This document shows, one piece after another, positions 63,769-64,000 of a DNA stretch of 64,000 nucleotides (the stretch's first letter is position 1; each line of letters opens with the position of its first letter). The stretch comes from Enterococcus termitis. GTDB lineage: Bacteria > Bacillota > Bacilli > Lactobacillales > Enterococcaceae. The stretch spans positions 186,001-250,000 of the forward strand of contig NZ_MIJY01000044.1 of assembly GCF_001730305.1 (NCBI RefSeq), written 5' to 3'. The position numbers and the translations under genes were made by a program. The notes under the pieces were generated by a model. The model had not been told where the DNA came from, ran no database searches, and saw only the letters and a list, made by a program, of their open reading frames with translations.

Positions 63769-64000
63769 ATGTCAAGGAAATCGTCTATCAGAAAAAAGAA
63801 TCATTTTAACGAAGAGCATAGACCGCAACATCCGAAACACCGTTCCCGCAACAAAGAAGAACGCGAAAGATCACTTCAAAAAGTTGAGAGATATCACGAA
63901 GATGAAGGGACATCCAAACTAAAAATCAAAGCAAATAAAGATACGATTAAAACGTCCAGCAGAAAAAGACCGACCGTATCGCAACGTGTGCAGTCTGAAA
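63769..64000 (+). CDS. Highly basic protein N-terminus, 3' partial
   Basis: A frame opens at ATG 63769 after aaaaggggga and continues to the window edge (77 codons visible). The visible part is strongly basic, His/Arg/Lys-rich and probably disordered (MSRKSSIRKKNHFNEEHRPQ). Such N-termini are common on cytosolic tails of large membrane proteins, including bifunctional penicillin-binding proteins and DNA translocases, but nothing visible decides this. Confidence 0.7.
   Translation, partial: MSRKSSIRKKNHFNEEHRPQHPKHRSRNKEERERSLQKVERYHEDEGTSKLKIKANKDTIKTSSRKRPTVSQRVQSE

Noticed and set aside
1-64000. CRISPR arrays, prophage, insertion sequences, rRNA or tRNA genes
   Set aside because: No regular direct repeats, transposase or integrase motifs, terminal inverted repeats, or tRNA/rRNA sequences were seen.

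Overview
The window is chromosomal DNA of a low-GC Gram-positive bacterium, almost certainly an Enterococcus. Signature proteins (alanine racemase beginning MVVGWHRPTK, Spx-type CxxC protein, Kup, OpuC, MetE/MetF, the SFCGS/DUF4310-4312 cluster) and their order recall the Enterococcus faecalis region around EF_0829 and beyond. That comparison is from memory, and divergence suggests a related species rather than E. faecalis itself. Start codons are often TTG or GTG with strong purine-rich ribosome binding sites, and most transcription units end in clear intrinsic terminators.

Layout. (1) 1-11185: a catabolic and transport cluster. It holds a PRD regulator (truncated by the window edge), a small PRD protein, SFCGS, DUF4312, DUF4311 and DUF4310 proteins, a cellobiose-type PTS EIIC, a small membrane protein, a MupG-like (DUF871) enzyme, an amidohydrolase, a SelA/DgaE-like PLP enzyme, a KDGP aldolase-like protein and a KDG-type sugar kinase. 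Together they suggest import of an (N-acetyl)amino sugar acid or glycoside, deacetylation, ammonia elimination and aldol cleavage to pyruvate and glyceraldehyde-3-phosphate. An internal promoter overlapped by a cre-like site precedes the EIIC gene. (2) 11533-19729: a degenerate GyrB-like protein, a DUF188 protein, ddl, murF, cshA, acpS, alr and a MazF-family toxin with no adjacent antitoxin. (3) 20007-23674: envelope proteins (two-TM protein, DivIVA-like coiled coil, LysM protein, signal peptidase I). (4) 23846-34180: an Mga-like regulator divergent from an NADH-peroxidase-like flavoprotein that lacks the redox cysteine, then YhgE/Pip, a CDF exporter and KimA. (5) 34296-37719 (minus): the OpuC osmolyte ABC importer. 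(6) 37918-43362: a BcsA-like glycosyltransferase operon, then a PadR / DUF4097 pair. (7) 43475-46293: a hypothetical protein, a long RNA-rich intergenic region, queA and an Spx paralogue. (8) 46666-50475: a class II lanthipeptide synthetase (LanM), a separately promoted 57-residue candidate precursor missed by ORF calling, and a minus-strand XRE/membrane-protein pair. (9) 51154-58033: a P-type cation ATPase, a manganese-type (yybP-ykoY) riboswitch with an overlapping terminator leading into kup, and a CNNM/CorC protein. (10) 58194-64000: an L-2-hydroxyacid dehydrogenase, queH, metE-metF behind a perfect MET-box palindrome, and the start of a basic protein cut by the window edge.

The strongest candidate for an undescribed system is the lanM locus. 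The adjacent precursor has a GG motif followed by only eight residues (WSRLICWP), which can hold a single Ser-Cys lanthionine ring of nisin ring-A size. Other notable items are a Mn riboswitch in front of a potassium transporter, the SFCGS/DUF4310-4312 putative transporter, an ATPase-dead GyrB paralogue, and two intergenic regions with orphan terminators that imply unannotated RNAs.
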